From Anaerolineae bacterium (GTDB lineage: Bacteria; Chloroflexota; Anaerolineae; JAFGEY01): 5,022 nt of DNA. Shown piece by piece: positions 4,887 to 5,022 of this stretch (position 1 is the stretch's first letter; each line of letters starts with the position of its first letter). Both the position numbers and the translations under genes were made by a program. The notes beneath the pieces are model-generated. The model did no database searches. It had not been told where the DNA came from and was given only the letters and a program-made list of their open reading frames with translations. The stretch covers positions 1 to 5,022 of the forward strand of contig JAFGEY010000367.1 of the NCBI GenBank assembly GCA_016931365.1, written 5' to 3'.

Positions 4887-4948
4887 TAACATCCACGTAA
4901 AAAGGGATGAAATTGTCCTATCTTCTCGGACATTCCGCTAGCATTACC

Positions 4949-4976
4949 CTGAAACGCTCATTAAAAATGATATAAC
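4949..4976 (+). promoter_or_regulatory. Possible second promoter for the last gene
   Basis: CTGAAA (4949-4954) and TATAAC (4971-4976) are spaced by 16 nt in an AT-rich stretch, about 25 nt before the ATG at 5002. Matches are four and five of six bases. It is weaker than the site at 4854-4882 and may be chance in AT-rich DNA. Confidence 0.3.
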
Positions 4977-5001
4977 TGGAATTTGGCAAAAGGGCCGACC
5001 T

Positions 5002-5022
5002 ATGGCAAAACATCCGGCATCA
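5002..5022 (+). CDS. Start of a downstream gene, cut by the window edge
   Basis: ATG 5002 opens a frame reading MAKHPAS up to the window end. AAAAGGG (4987-4993) is a fair ribosome binding site 8 nt upstream, and one or two promoters lie before it. The function cannot be told from seven residues. The long leader and separate promoter suggest it is not simply the sixth gene of the coaX operon. Confidence 0.45.

Noticed and set aside
4907..4975. 22-residue frame starting MKLSYLLGH after AAAGGG
   Set aside because: The purine-rich stretch touches the ATG with no spacer, the peptide has no recognisable features, and the frame ends at TAA 4973. It is more likely leader sequence of the next gene.
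1..5022. CRISPR arrays, tRNA genes, insertion sequences or phage genes
   Set aside because: No spaced repeats, tRNA-like cloverleaf, transposase or terminal inverted repeats were seen on either strand.

Overview
The window reads left to right on the + strand as (i) the end of an upstream transcription unit, (ii) the RNase P RNA gene (rnpB) with its own near-consensus promoter, (iii) a structured leader of about 190 nt with an intrinsic-terminator-like hairpin, (iv) a tight five-gene operon, ecfA1-ecfA2-ecfT-S component-coaX, and (v) a new promoter region and the first seven codons of a further gene cut by the window edge. No gene was found on the - strand. The DNA is GC-rich by eye. The promoters are ordinary sigma70/sigmaA-type. 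The gene content and the type A-like rnpB fit a free-living bacterium. My guess is Chloroflexota, from the style of the proteins and the leader, but nothing here proves it.

Layout: 1-80 holds four 7-nt tandem repeats running into a strong terminator hairpin. 106-134 is the rnpB promoter and 141-547 is rnpB. 555-663 has one hairpin and no gene. 642-669 is an extended -10 promoter whose predicted start (about 676) opens the leader. The leader contains two copies of a degenerate structured unit (738-787 and 792-849). It ends in a hairpin (836-862) whose 3' arm carries the Shine-Dalgarno sequence of ecfA1 and which is followed by six T. The coding block runs from 866 to 4847 with 4-nt ATGA overlaps between the first three genes and short gaps before the last two.

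How the genes work together: EcfA1 and EcfA2 are the paired ATPases of an energy-coupling factor (ECF) transporter, EcfT is the coupling membrane protein, and the fourth gene is the substrate-binding S component. The last gene is type III pantothenate kinase (CoaX), which phosphorylates pantothenate in the first step of coenzyme A synthesis. Uptake and trapping of pantothenate (vitamin B5) as 4'-phosphopantothenate in one operon is the simplest reading, so the S component is probably PanT-like. That assignment rests on context.

The most interesting part is the leader (676-867). It has mutually exclusive pairings that look like an ON/OFF switch, and a duplicated RNA unit that recalls the orphan 'pan' RNA motif known upstream of pantothenate genes in some bacteria. 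The CoaX protein is a second point of interest. It lacks the usual Asp of the first phosphate-binding motif (GIGNTN instead of DxGNT) and has GADL where GADR is usual.
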